A DNA stretch of 64,000 bases from Corallium rubrum. Lineage: Eukaryota > Cnidaria > Anthozoa > Scleralcyonacea > Coralliidae. The notes under the pieces were generated by a model, which worked only from the letters and a program-made list of their open reading frames with translations, searched no databases and had not been told where the DNA came from. Made by a program: the position numbers and the translations under genes. Within the stretch, counting starts at the first letter, position 1, and the number at the start of each line of letters is the position of its first letter. Positions 9,901 to 17,873 of this stretch are shown piece by piece. The DNA lies in contig OZ035997.1 in the NCBI GenBank assembly GCA_964035015.1, forward strand, positions 69,243,042-69,307,041, read 5' to 3'.

Positions 9901-10744
9901 GGATTGACTGGCAATAGTATTGGATCATTTGCTCGCAACTTTGTGCTGCTATTTCGTGACTAAATTACATGCATCAGAAGCACAATCTGATCCGATTAAT
10001 CCAGGGTTGGATATAAGAACATTTTTTCAAAAATAAAATTTTCTTATTTCTTATATTAATATAAGAACATTTTTTGCAATATAAGAACATTTTCAAAAAC
10101 CTTGATGATGTCATATTATGACGTCATCCAAAATCTTGGGCTTTCAAAATTATAAAAATAGTTATCACTGCTGTATTTATACGACTATTATCTGTATATC
10201 TTATCTTCAGGATGAATGTCAAATAGTTAAAATTTACAACTTCAAAGTAGAATAATTAATGAGAATAATATAAGGGAATATAAGAACATTTTTGCCCCCC
10301 CAAAAAATCTTCTTATATAATATAAGAACATATAAGAACAACTACTATAAGAAGATTCATTTGCCAACCCTGGATTAATCGGATCGTGTGAAATATGGGC
10401 CTTTCGGCTTTATAATGCTTTATACCACAACTGGAGAGTTTCCCGCCTTCTTTGACGACTTTCCAACAGGTTCCTTCTTTTGTTTTTGTATCCGATTGTA
10501 CTGCAGTAGAAGCTCATTTATATTCTTCTTTTCCCGTTCACCTTAATCGAAGTCAAATTTTATAATTATAAATAATTAATTTGACACATGCAGACTAATG
10601 AAACATGCAAACCAAGTAACCTAGGCAAGCAACTGCTCGTTCATAATTTGCCAGAATGTACGAAGTTTTCTTACCTCTTTCCAGCTGCCCCGCACACACA
10701 GCACGGTAGTATTCTTTATCTTCTCGTATTTTCTTCATGCTCAT
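794..10744 (-). CDS. Alpha-kinase domain protein (host gene, spliced, about 14 exons)
   Basis: Atypical serine/threonine protein kinase of the alpha-kinase (MHCK/eEF2K/TRPM7) family, presumably cytosolic since no signal peptide or membrane segment is seen. Exons (minus, 5' to 3'): 10675-10744, 10426-10541, 8051-8353, 7875-7953, 7528-7597, 7035-7085, 6919-6968, 5655-5694 (least certain), 4379-4458, 3398-3660, 2950-3032, 2637-2851, 1090-1138, 794-986. Every junction has GT/AG and matching phase, and the total of 1662 nt gives 553 codons plus TAA. The N-terminal half is charged and linker-like with no domain I recognise. The kinase domain fills roughly residues 290-550: an N-lobe glycine-rich GKGGLRGCFDA, a lysine-bearing VVVKKF, AFSHW, LLLTDLQG, YLTDIEIAT, and GHECNRYC with the H-x-C-x3-C zinc site of TRPM7. 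It appears intact. Large introns hold mobile elements. The start was chosen as the first ATG of an exon with a strong donor. Confidence 0.85.
1090..1138 (-). CDS. Alpha-kinase gene exon 13
   Basis: 49 bp, phase 1 to 2. Acceptor CTCATAG, donor GTAAGA. Encodes TDVYLTDIEIATCD, equivalent to the LTDP metal-binding motif of the family. Confidence 0.75.
1904..2011. repeat. Long imperfect hairpin (MITE-like)
   Basis: Inverted-repeat element in the intron between kinase exons 12 and 13. The outer arms are TATAGGTTA(GT)ATTTTG and its complement. Inside is a second pair around GGATATGT..TATTCACC, with a tip of GGGC-TTC-GCCC. About 108 bp and almost entirely self-complementary; family not recognised. 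Confidence 0.5.
2090..2160. repeat. Short pyrimidine-rich tandem repeat
   Basis: Several imperfect copies of TAATATTCCCCTC in direct orientation within the same intron. Confidence 0.5.
2637..2851 (-). CDS. Alpha-kinase gene exon 12 (catalytic core)
   Basis: 215 bp, phase 2 to 1. Acceptor TATTTCAG, donor GTATAT. Carries CLAFSHWSLSFSKG and LLLTDLQG, the alpha-kinase hallmark (AFSHFTYE...VDLQG) holding a zinc-ligand histidine and the catalytic aspartate. Confidence 0.85.
2950..3032 (-). CDS. Alpha-kinase gene exon 11
   Basis: 83 bp, phase 0 to 2. Acceptor AATAATAG, donor GTATAC. Encodes a helix-like piece (QTQSIANTLCTHFKED). Confidence 0.75.
3398..3660 (-). CDS. Alpha-kinase gene exon 10 (kinase N-lobe)
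   Basis: 263 bp, phase 1 to 0. Acceptor has a long polypyrimidine tract then TATGTAG; donor GTGGGT. Carries GNLLGKGGLRGCFDA, matching the family's GxxR(x)F/A strand, and EPVVVKKFLKK with the probable ATP-contacting lysine. Confidence 0.8.
4379..4458 (-). CDS. Alpha-kinase gene exon 9
   Basis: 80 bp, phase 2 to 1. Acceptor TCTGTAG, donor GTAAAT. Encodes YEGIGWFNPRKSDGQWENVL, the approach to the kinase domain. The tRNA/ribozyme array lies 32 bp upstream of it in the intron. Confidence 0.7.
4548..4612 (-). repeat. Inverted tRNA-like module, missing its first bases
   Basis: Reverse complement of the tRNA-like module found at 4832-4903, lacking the first 7 nt of the acceptor stem. It runs directly into the 3' half of a plus-strand copy (4612-4656), forming a large palindrome. 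Confidence 0.7.
4678..4748 (+). ncRNA. Hammerhead ribozyme (type III), unit 1
   Basis: Same fold as the unit at 5175-5245: helix III GCAGTGT/ACACTGC, cleavage triplet GUA, helix I AGACAT/ATGTTT, core CTGAGGA, stem II GATTCT/AGAATT with loop GTAAT, and GAA. All invariant core positions are present. Confidence 0.75.
4832..4903 (+). tRNA. tRNA-like module, copy 1
   Basis: 72 nt. Acceptor GGCTCGA pairs with TCGAGTC (one G-U), followed by A73. D-stem GCTC/GAGC. T-arm GCGAG-TTCAAAT-CCCGC with one mismatch. The anticodon arm is poor (3 bp; nominal loop CCGGAAT, C instead of U at position 33), so amino-acid identity is not assigned. Pol III A-box (TAGCTCAACAG) and B-box (GTTCAAATC) are both good. 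A T5 tract follows at once. It reads as a tRNA-derived promoter rather than a working tRNA. Confidence 0.55.
4928..4995 (+). ncRNA. Hammerhead ribozyme (type III), unit 2
   Basis: As its neighbours, but 3 nt shorter in the helix I loop and with core CTGAAGA. The only core change is at the freely variable N7 position, so the catalytic core is preserved. Confidence 0.75.
5079..5150 (+). tRNA. tRNA-like module, copy 2
   Basis: Identical to the copy at 4832-4903, 247 bp downstream of it. Confidence 0.55.
5175..5245 (+). ncRNA. Hammerhead ribozyme (type III), unit 3
   Basis: Helix III: 5175-5181 pairs with 5239-5245 (7 bp). Predicted cleavage after A5182 (NUH = GUA). Helix I: 5183-5188 with 5205-5210, capped by a GAAAA/TTTTC hairpin. 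Core CUGAGGA at 5211-5217. Stem II: 5219-5224 with 5230-5235, loop 5225-5229, one unpaired U before it. GAA at 5236-5238. Open helix III makes it type III. Inference: active self-cleavage of multimeric transcripts. Confidence 0.78.
5329..5400 (+). tRNA. tRNA-like module, copy 3
   Basis: Identical to the two preceding copies, 250 bp further on. Confidence 0.55.
5425..5476 (+). ncRNA. Truncated hammerhead at the array end
   Basis: Helix III 5' strand, helix I and the CTGAGGA core are present, but the copy ends inside stem II where the downstream target-site duplication begins. Confidence 0.65.
5655..5694 (-). CDS. Alpha-kinase gene, candidate exon 8
   Basis: 40 bp inferred because exon 7 ends in phase 1 and exon 9 needs phase 2. 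Acceptor ATTTTCAG is good; donor GTGATA is weak. A stronger-looking donor 15 bp further on would place a stop in frame. Another exon could do the same job. Confidence 0.3.
5793..5850. repeat. AT microsatellite and TATGTGCGCAT repeats
   Basis: (AT)n followed by repeated CATATGTGCGCA in the kinase intron. Confidence 0.6.
6324..6853. mobile_element. TTAA-flanked foldback element (piggyBac-like non-autonomous)
   Basis: Body 6328-6849 with TTAA on both sides. The ends are inverted repeats beginning AGTGCCACTAACCCC, and the homology continues inward for most of the element (roughly 200 bp per arm) as a degraded foldback. TTAA target and ends fit a non-autonomous piggyBac-type element; no transposase is present. 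It lies in the intron after kinase exon 7. Confidence 0.65.
6919..6968 (-). CDS. Alpha-kinase gene exon 7
   Basis: 50 bp, phase 2 to 1. Acceptor GCATAG, donor GTAATT. Encodes a short hydrophilic segment (EPGAQELLQKGNKRDQ). Confidence 0.6.
7035..7085 (-). CDS. Alpha-kinase gene exon 6
   Basis: 51 bp, phase 2 to 2. Acceptor TTAAAG, donor the strong GTAAGT. Frame chosen because it is the only one continuing from exon 5. Confidence 0.6.
7367..7404. repeat. Perfect 38-bp palindrome
   Basis: Two 18-bp arms (CTACTTTGTAAATAGATC and complement) with a 2-nt centre, in a kinase intron. No flanking duplication recognised. Confidence 0.7.
7528..7597 (-). CDS. Alpha-kinase gene exon 5
   Basis: 70 bp, phase 1 to 2. 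Acceptor AATACAG, donor GTTAGT. Encodes YGPAATSTERKKIAKLVLSD. Confidence 0.7.
7875..7953 (-). CDS. Alpha-kinase gene exon 4
   Basis: 79 bp, phase 0 to 1. Acceptor TATATAG, donor the perfect GTGAGT. Encodes a serine/proline-rich linker (SSQPSSAPNSIDDLPSLDEM). Confidence 0.75.
8051..8353 (-). CDS. Alpha-kinase gene exon 3
   Basis: 303 bp, phase 0 at both ends. Acceptor follows a T-rich tract ending TTTTAG. The donor is either GTAATG (exon end 8051) or GTGAAG (exon end 8063); both keep the frame. Encodes about 100 residues including LRLYTFRHGAKWTAAPDA; I recognise no domain. Confidence 0.7.
8627..8690. repeat. CTTT-rich microsatellite
   Basis: Degenerate (CTTT)n tract in the large kinase intron. 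Confidence 0.7.
9989..10385. mobile_element. MITE with 22-bp perfect terminal inverted repeats
   Basis: About 397 bp. The ends are perfect inverted copies (9989-10010 and 10364-10385, starting GATCCGATTAATCCAGGG). The interior is A/T-rich with repeated ATATAAGAACATTTT. No coding capacity. Sits in kinase intron 2, 41 bp from exon 2. Confidence 0.65.
10426..10541 (-). CDS. Alpha-kinase gene exon 2
   Basis: 116 bp, phase 1 to phase 0. Acceptor is TTAAG, donor GTATAA. Encodes a lysine/glutamate-rich helical stretch (INELLLQYNRIQKQKKE), probably a short coiled coil. The following intron contains a MITE. Confidence 0.7.
10675..10744 (-). CDS. Alpha-kinase gene exon 1 (start exon)
   Basis: Begins with an ATG at 10744 (MSMKKIREDKEYYRAVC...), ends in phase 1 at a consensus donor (AGAG then GTAAGA). 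A second ATG lies two codons downstream. The product here is charged and helical with no signal peptide. Confidence 0.7.
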
Positions 10745-10868
10745 TTTCCAACAGCGTTATAAACTGCGACGAATGCATCAATGCCTCGAAAATATATGGT
10801 TAATTAAAATAAATAGGGTGTATTCGTCATGTAGAAACCGCTGTACATAAGTATTGTTTAACCAACCA

Positions 10869-11190
10869 ATGGTTGCTAGGTTACGAACTACGTACTTTCA
10901 CTTTTCACATTTGAGGGTTGCGAAGTTGTGAACTACGTACTTTCACTTTTCACATTTGAGATGGTTGCTAGGTTACGAAGTACGTACTTTCACTTTTCAC
11001 ATTTTAGATGGTTGCTAGGTTACCAACTACGTACTTTCACTTTTCACCTTTTAGATGGTTGCTAGGTTACGAACTACGTACTTTCACTTTTCACGTTTTA
11101 GATGGTTGCTAGGTTACGAACTACGTACTTTCACTTTTCACATTTTAGATGGTTGCTAGGTTACGAACTACGTAATTTCGGTTTTCCCCA
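10869..11190. repeat. 47-bp tandem repeat, about 7 copies
   Basis: Unit begins ATGGTTGCTAGGTTACGAAC and continues TACGTACTTTCACTTTTCAC. The second unit is degenerate and the last partial. It lies between the start of the host kinase gene (about 125 bp upstream of its ATG) and the 3' end of the capsid gene, so it may be host promoter-proximal DNA or a Polinton subterminal repeat. Confidence 0.8.
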
Positions 11191-11272
11191 ACGAACTTCA
11201 AGTACGTACTTGTGCAACGAGTTTTCAAAACGTACTTTCATTTACACCTCTCGGCTTCCGTAATTCCATACT

Positions 11273-12511
11273 CTAATATTGAATTGATTGTAACATAGCA
11301 TTGTTAATATTTAGCAGCCCATCACTCACCACATACATATAACAGGTACAAGCGCCGGTAGATGGTGCTGACTTAGTTATCTCTAATAGGACCCCATTTT
11401 GGCTGTCAGTAAGTCTCACTCCTTGCCCCTGAATGTCTCTCAGCTTAGTAGTTGAAAAATCCATAACAAGCGCGAATTTATCTGTAAAGAAACTTTCTTG
11501 GGAAACATTTCTGTCATGAGTATTATCACTTGGGAAGAACACTCTACTAGCCTCCTCATAGAAGTCATATTTCTTCATACTTTGACTGTATAGGAAATTG
11601 GGTTGTCCTTGGAAACTTATTTTAACGCTTTCTATATTTGGGTAGTAATAACTTTCACTACCGTCCACACTCCTCTTAAAAAGTAGAATAATACTTCTCA
11701 TACTCTTTCTGGGGAGATTGATATTTTCGTGGATCTTTGTGGTCGTTGTCCCCACTGGAAAAGTTTTTACCAAAGTCACATGCTCGTAGTAAGAAGATTT
11801 CCCACTGTTGTAGTTTTCTTCTACTTCCATAGCCAGAGGTTCATTTTCTATGGTTTCATATCTCATTTTTATATTCTCTAGTTTAAAACTGCTTGGTACT
11901 TCTTTACCACTTTCACCAGGTAGCAGTACTTTACCAGGGCTATTAACGTTTAAAATAGTTTCATGGGTGTTAGCTAAGGCGTGAGGGTAAATAGCCCCAT
12001 TCTCTGAAAAAAAGTCGTCATCAATAGGTACTTTAAACCTAATACCATATACATTATTAAGAAGCGTATCAGTATCATTATTCTCAAGAGAAGTGGCATC
12101 TTTACACCTAAGTTTAGCTAAGTTAGTATTACCTCCGAGACCCTGATCTATCTTTCCTATTCTATTACTCTTGGACCATAAGTCTTCATAATACTTGTAT
12201 ACATGGGCCTCATTAAGATCTCTATAGATTTCTCCATTGAACTTATGGGTTATCTGGTTAAACAGTGTGCTTTTCAAATTAGGCTGGTGGTATGACTCTG
12301 TGTTACCGTTTTTAAAGTCAAATGTTAAATATCTACTGCCAGGTACTAGCACATGATTTGGTGGTAGTGTAGCTAACTTAACACAAAGATCCTGATCCGG
12401 ACCTGATTGGATTTCTGTTAGATTGAAAGTTACATCCACAACCCGCCGTGTACCTCTTTTCCTACTGTCTGATGTTTTCTTTTTGAATGATGCTTTTATT
12501 CTATCCTGCAT
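11273..12511 (-). CDS. Polinton-type capsid protein (probable major capsid)
   Basis: 412-residue uninterrupted frame from an ATG. I assign it as capsid by position next to the virion-type protein and by general resemblance to the capsid proteins of invertebrate Polintons. These are beta-rich, with a basic N terminus (QDRIKASFKKKTSDSRKR), a segment about forming symmetric strands in the first 130 residues, and a second beta-rich half ending at an IQY C terminus. A double jelly-roll fold is inferred, not demonstrated. It is the only long structural gene left intact here. Lower-likelihood alternative: a different virion protein. Confidence 0.55.
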   Translation of the reverse strand: MQDRIKASFKKKTSDSRKRGTRRVVDVTFNLTEIQSGPDQDLCVKLATLPPNHVLVPGSRYLTFDFKNGNTESYHQPNLKSTLFNQITHKFNGEIYRDLNEAHVYKYYEDLWSKSNRIGKIDQGLGGNTNLAKLRCKDATSLENNDTDTLLNNVYGIRFKVPIDDDFFSENGAIYPHALANTHETILNVNSPGKVLLPGESGKEVPSSFKLENIKMRYETIENEPLAMEVEENYNSGKSSYYEHVTLVKTFPVGTTTTKIHENINLPRKSMRSIILLFKRSVDGSESYYYPNIESVKISFQGQPNFLYSQSMKKYDFYEEASRVFFPSDNTHDRNVSQESFFTDKFALVMDFSTTKLRDIQGQGVRLTDSQNGVLLEITKSAPSTGACTCYMYVVSDGLLNINNAMLQSIQY

Positions 12512-12528
12512 ATACTACTGGTGATATC

Positions 12529-13330
12529 TTATTTCCTATAATTATCATATATAAACCATGTAAGTGCAATTACAAGTATCCATCGGTTTTGAGCCAGCCA
12601 TGCTAATCCTTGAGCTCCATACTTTAACACAGTAGCTAAGATACTACCAATAGCTGATAATACCGGACCAAGTATAGGACCTAATTTTTTAGCGATATCT
12701 CTAAAGACTTTATAAACAGCTTTAGCGAATTTGTTGGTTGCTTGTACCCCCTTTGTGATAACACTTCTCGCACTTACTATAAGCGTTGTGATTATACCGG
12801 CTATACTGATTGCTATACCCGCCAGTCCAGCGATATTTTCCTTTGCCCACTCTTTAAACCTCTGTAGTCTACTTATGTCATTCCTTTGCTGAAATAATAT
12901 CCTCTCCAGTTGTAGTAATTCTTAGCGTATTTAAGACCAGTTATACGTTCATTCAACTTATATTTTTCTATAGTGGTGAGTTTTTCATTTTCTGCTAATT
13001 TTTTAGTCTCATTAATAGCTTCCTGAAAATATCTGATTTGAATTTCTAAGTACCCATCTTTTTAACCCTAGATTCAAGATCTATGGTGTCTGAAGGGTGT
13101 AGAACGCCATTTAACGCTCTGTTTTCATCAAGGGTTTAACCACGGATGACTCTATTCTTATCTTGTTCTGAGGTTGTCTCAATAAGGTCATATCCCTTTT
13201 CTAGTTCTTCTGCTTGTGTATACTCTTTAGTTGCTTCTTCTATAGCATTCTTAAACTCTTTTAAGGAGTCTCGATTTTTTTTATTAGTTTTTCTATAACT
13301 TTTGCCATCGTCAGTTGTGTAGATCACCAC
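12529..13330 (-). pseudogene. Polinton hydrophobic virion-type protein, frameshifted
   Basis: Several frames together cover one gene: a charged N-terminal third (DDGKSYRKTNKKNRDSLKEF), a helical middle, and a C-terminal region rich in Gly/Ala/Ile (IAGLAGIAISIAGIITTLIV), then a lysine-rich amphipathic helix and a final membrane segment (WILVIALTWFIYD). Frame breaks lie near 13140, 13060 and 12880. The 5' end is cut off by the LINE at 13.34 kb. Such a protein sits beside the capsid gene in many cnidarian Polintons; function unknown, possibly membrane- or penton-associated. Confidence 0.6.
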
Positions 13331-13337
13331 CCCTTTA

Positions 13338-13420
13338 TTGTTTTGTTTTGTTTTGTTTTGTTTTGTTTTGTTTTGTTTTGTTTTGTTTTGTTTTGTTTTG
13401 TTTTGTTTTGTTTTGTTTTG
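13338..13420. repeat. (TTTTG)n microsatellite / LINE tail
   Basis: About 16 copies of GTTTT on the plus strand, i.e. (CAAAA)n at the 3' end of the minus-strand LINE. Confidence 0.9.
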
Positions 13421-13639
13421 ACAACTTTATTGGGAATAGCTAGATTTAAATTACATACTAACGAAAAAAAAACCCCCAAAAAAAGAAAACAAAAAACAAA
13501 CAAACTAGCTATTAGACCCAAAAGGGCAAGTGCGAACGGGACCGATGGACCCATGCAAGGCACCGCCCCTAGGGTAAAAATAAATAAATAAAAAAAAAAT
13601 TATATCTAATTATGAGAAAACGAATTATTTACATGTATA

Positions 13640-14290
13640 AATTGAAGTTAATGGCCAGATGCTCGATGGCATGAGCAGGTTCTTACTAAGGACCAAGTAC
13701 AAAGTCTATCAGGATCGAAAGTTGAATGTAAAAGATTAACCATTCTTTGGTGGACAAAGTGTTGAAAAGATTTAGAGCTAGAAAATACACTTTCAGTTGC
13801 TAAGGTATGAATAAAGTTCCATAATTTAATGATACGATTAAAATAGGAGCCCTGAAACGAACTGGTCTTACATAGAGGAGTTCTCAGATTCAAGGAGTTG
13901 CTTTGTTTTGTGCGGCCATGAGATATTAGGGTTACAAAGTTATACGCATTCAGGTCAGTGTTACCATGCAGGCAATTATAAAAAAAATACTAGGTCTTTC
14001 TGCTCTCTGTCGTAGACTAGCGGCAGTAGATCCAGGGTGACAAGCCTTTCTTTATACGATATTTCACCACGGCGAGTTCTAAGAATCCATCTCATGGCCC
14101 TCCTCTGAACACGCTCATTTTTTTCCTTGAGGCAGGACTGGGTCGGGGACCAGACTTGTGTCCCAAAGCAAAGTTGCGATTTGACAAGCGATAAATACAG
14201 TGTCCGCCTGACTGTCACATCCGTCAAAAGTGGACAGCTCCGCTTAAGTAGTCCAAGAAGCTTATTGGCTTTAGCTACAATGACGTGCAC
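13640..14290 (-). pseudogene. LINE ORF2: thumb and C-terminal region
   Basis: Frames at 13976-14290 and 13648-13893 carry the RT thumb (ANKLLGLLKRSCPLL, RRTLYLSLVKSQLCFGTQVW) and the usual C-terminal segment (TSSFQGSYFNRIIKLWN). Together they complete the 3' coding end before the 3' UTR and tail. Confidence 0.8.
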
Positions 14291-14437
14291 ATGTTTATCC
14301 CATGAAAGGGTGCTAGAATAATCACTCCAAGATCTTTCTCTTCTGAGACACGCTCAAGCGGCACTTGATTAAGGCTGTAATTATATGTCAAAGGGTTTCT
14401 CTTCCGTGTCACTGTTAGCGCTTTACAATTAGACGCA

Positions 14438-14881
14438 TTAAAGCGGATGTTGTTTCGCTTTGTTCACTCGTCCAAGCGTGAGAGTATTCTGTAAGGCTAT
14501 GCAATCATATGCGGACGTTATACTACGATAGATTTTGGTATCGTCGGCATATAGCGCAACCATCGCTCCACCTTCCACTACGTTCGGTAGATCGTTTATG
14601 AAAATTGTGAACAATAGTGGGCCCAGGAGGCTCCCTTGGGGAACACCAGAGGTGACAGTTGTCCAATGTGAGGCAGCACCGTCCACAACGACTCGTTGTA
14701 CTTGCCCTGTTAAATAATCAGTAAACCAAGATAACAGCTGACCTGACACCCCGTATGCATTCAACTTGGCCAGGAGGATTTTATGGTCAACGCTGTCGAA
14801 AGCTTTGGCAAAATCCAAATAAATCAAATCCGTTTGAATGTTTTTGTCCAAGTACTGACCAATTGTATGGAGCACCGACAA
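14438..14881 (-). pseudogene. LINE ORF2: RT palm
   Basis: 147 residues: LIYLDFAKAFDSVDH (motif A), TSGVPQGSLLGPLLF (motif B) and LYADDTKIY (motif C with the YADD catalytic pair). Continuation of the RT at 14936-16036. Confidence 0.88.
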
Positions 14882-14935
14882 TAACTGCGTGACGCATGAT
14901 CGATTTTTTAAAAACCCGTGCTGTATCTCAGTTAT

Positions 14936-16036
14936 TCAGTGACTTAGATGTTCGTATAGGCGAGATAGCACACAACGTTCTAATACTTTGCTTATTAGAG
15001 GCAGTAATGATATCGGGCGATAGTTTTCCGCAGGCTCTTTCGAGTCCTTTTTATGTATCGGTGTTATATCAGCAGATTTCCACTCGCTCGGGATACGTCC
15101 ACTGCGAAGTGATTGATTAAAGATTGCACACAAGCTTGGGGCAATTTGATTGCTACATTCTTTCAGGAGACGTGAGGGTACACCGTCGGGACCGCCAGCT
15201 TTGTTCGAATTTAGCTCTTTCAGATATTCCCTGACTTTGTCAACAGAGATTTCAATGTGCGAAATTTCCATATTGGTGATGTTAATTAAATCAAAATCAT
15301 TGTTTACATCTGGAGCAGCGGCCCGAAAAACGGAAGAGAAAACCTTATTAAAGAGCTCTGCTTTTTCGGCCGCTTTCACAGCTGTATCTCCCATGAAGGA
15401 AATTATAGGGTTGGCACCAATCATACCACGCAGAAATGCTTTGTGGTAGTTCCAAAAGAGCTTTGGATTATCCTTAAGACCGGTTTCAATTTTAGCCAGA
15501 TATTGTCGATGTTTCTCTCGGACTAGTATCCTAACTTGCTGGCTTAGATTTCTAAGTTTCTGCTTACATTCCGGTGTTTTGTTCTTACGGAACTGCCTAA
15601 GCGCTGCATATTTTTTGCGTATCAGGTGGCGCACTTCACCGTCTATCCAAGAAGGAGAGTTTTTGTCGTAAACTGTTTTCACAGGAATGTGAGCTTTTAC
15701 AGCGGTCAAAAACAAATCCTTCCAATTAGACCAATGCTCATCAATGTCATCCGAGGCAATGATATCAAAGGGAACTCTCCCAAGAGAGTCCCTCAGGTCA
15801 TTAAAGTTCCCATTCTTATAATCAAACACTTGACGTTTTGCTGCTGTTGCTCGTTTGAACTTCAGCCGAATCCTAAACTCAACAACATAATGATCTGATG
15901 GAAATTTACCGTCTCGTGGATGGAAAGTCGAAACACCATCGATAATCTCAGGGCAATTGCTCAGTAGAAGATCAAGTTTATTGCCTGCGATGTGGGTGGG
16001 TCCAGGGATGAATTGTTGAAAGAAATTATCCCCCAC
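14936..16036 (-). pseudogene. LINE ORF2: endonuclease C-terminus and RT N-terminal half
   Basis: 366 residues. Begins within the APE-type endonuclease (GDGKFPSDHY-like region), then the linker and the RT fingers (LNSNKAGGPDGVPSRLLKEC; ADITPIHKK; NYRPISLLPLISKVLERC). Frame breaks at the lower end. Confidence 0.85.
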
Positions 16037-16188
16037 AATCTGATCACAGAATACGTTGTGATCAGCTCTAGAACCAATATTTACAGGCGTACACTGATCC
16101 TCTAACCAGTCGAGTTCGGGTAGATTAAAATCCCCGATGATTTTGTCTTTTGCTTCGTGTTCTACTTTGTTTTCCTTTTTCCTAAAAG

Positions 16189-17203
16189 TTACTGTGGTGT
16201 TCTTATCAGTTCTTTAGAGTTTTCACCATCTTTTACCCTAAATTTAAAGTTTAGTCCAAGAACATGACTTATACCATCTTCATCTGGCTCTGTCCCATCC
16301 TCTTCTATCTCATATACATTAGGCTCACCGCGGATTACCTTACTTACCCTGAATAACTCCTCTGTGAAGTTAGCTTCATACCCTTTTGTAAATATGGATT
16401 TATACTTTGAGATTCTAACAGTGTCACCAACTTTAAATTTAGGTAGTGGAAGGTCTCCAAAGTGATGTCCGAATAAGGTGGTCCATACTTCACCTTCATT
16501 CTTTTCATTAACACTGGCTGGCTTCATTAAAATAGTATGATGCTTAGTATTATTATAATTATATACAAACTGGTCTAATACATCAATCCACTTATATGTT
16601 CCTTTACTGTAAAAGTATTTCCACATTACACTTTTTAGGGTTCTGTTAAACCTCTCCACAATAGCGGCTTTCTTATGTGCGGAAGATGAGAAGTATTTGA
16701 TATCATACTCCTCCAATAAGGTTTTCACCCCAACGTTATAGAATTCTTTGCCATCGTCGAATTGTGCTAGTTTTGGGTACTTACTAAAATGTTCTTTTAA
16801 TTGCCTCAGCAGCTCTGTAACAGCCTTAGTCATATTGTTGGTGTCTTTTCTATAGACTGGTATAGCAAAGGCGTATCTACTTAGTATATCAATAGCTGTT
16901 AGTATCCAATAGTATCCTTTATTTTGGTTTCTGTATTTACCCATATCAATAAGATCCATTTGAATCTGCTCACCAAGGTAATCAACCATTGTTTGCCTGA
17001 ATTTATGCTTTCTAACAATTGGCTTATACCTAGTGCATGTGGCCTGTGATTTCAGCCACTCCTTAACAGCTTTTCTACTGACATTTAGACCATCTGTCTG
17101 TCAATGCCCTCTGGTATAGTCTTTCAGCTGAATGGTAACCAGTTGATGGGTTGTAGTATATATCCCTCAGCCCCTGTTCTAATTCTATGCTATTGTCATT
17201 CAT
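16189..17203 (-). pseudogene. Polinton retroviral-type integrase (rve), frameshifted
   Basis: The main 266-residue frame holds the rve core: D in IQMDLIDMGKY, D in QFDDGKEFYN, and E in IVERFNRTLK give the D,D35E triad. A C-terminal SH3/chromo-like region follows (KFKVGDTVRISKYKSIFTKG). The natural start is an ATG at 17203; the first about 35 codons are in another frame and join near 17100, so the N-terminal region is frameshifted. Matches the C. elegans F54H12.3-type integrases of Polintons. It would insert the element's DNA. Confidence 0.85.
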
Positions 17204-17206
17204 ATA

Positions 17207-17873
17207 TTATATAATGTAAAGTTCCAATAAGATGCTACCATAATTATCCAAAGGTTTTCCGTCCTGGTCTGTAACATGGAATTCCAATTGGTTGATAATT
17301 CCTCTGTTTATGCTAGCCCTTGATTCAATGTCTTTAAAACTTTGGGTTGAGCCAAAAAGAGGCTGACTACTCGTGCATGGCAGATTTATCAGAACATCAC
17401 TCTTTTCCATTTTCAGTATTAAGTGACTGGTCTATGATGTTACATGTAACCCTCAGATACTTTAACCCATTATTCACATTTATAGTACCGCTTTTAGTGC
17501 TACTACCAGGTAGAAATATACGGGTGTTGAATCCTAGAAGCTTTACCAGGTTATCGTGTAATACTAACGTTGTACTAGAGTCAGTAGTCATCGTGCATTT
17601 AGCTTCTGGTTTATCTAAAATCAGCTTAACACCATTATTCTTTTCAAGAACCCTTTTAAAGTCATGGAAATTATAATAACCATCACCAAGTAATTTGTCA
17701 GACTTTTTGTTGAGAACATAGTAATTACCTTTATCAGCAGACACATTATACAGCTCCCAAATTATATAAGCCTTCTTAAGTAGAACATAGGGACTATCCA
17801 TATTAGTCAGTATACTCTCCTGAAGATCTACTACCTTTGATGAACCACTTATCAAAATGCTTAGCTTTCTCAT
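17207..17873 (-). pseudogene. Polinton penton-like minor capsid protein, frameshifted
   Basis: Two frames (17397-17873 and 17207-17410) make one about 220-residue protein, with a break near 17400. The N-terminal part ends in LLGFNTRIFLPGS; the C-terminal part carries INQLEFHVTDQDGKPLDNYG, the signature end of the minor capsid/penton family of invertebrate Polintons. A single jelly-roll fold is inferred. It overlaps nothing and its stop abuts the integrase start (4-bp gap). Confidence 0.65.

Larger units (their letters stand above)
13337..16180 (-). mobile_element. Non-LTR retrotransposon (CR1/Jockey-group), 5'-truncated
   Basis: Minus-strand LINE inserted between the integrase and virion-type genes of the Polinton. 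It starts inside the endonuclease (GDFNLPELDWL near 16140) and runs through linker and reverse transcriptase to a 3' tail of (CAAAA)n at 13338-13420. Two main frames, 14936-16036 and 14438-14881, are separated by a frameshift near 14930. Confidence 0.85.

Noticed and set aside
10869-11190. CRISPR-like array
   Set aside because: Units are contiguous with no unique spacers, in a eukaryotic genome.
13343-13591. Frames through the (TTTTG)n tract
   Set aside because: Low-complexity translation of a microsatellite.
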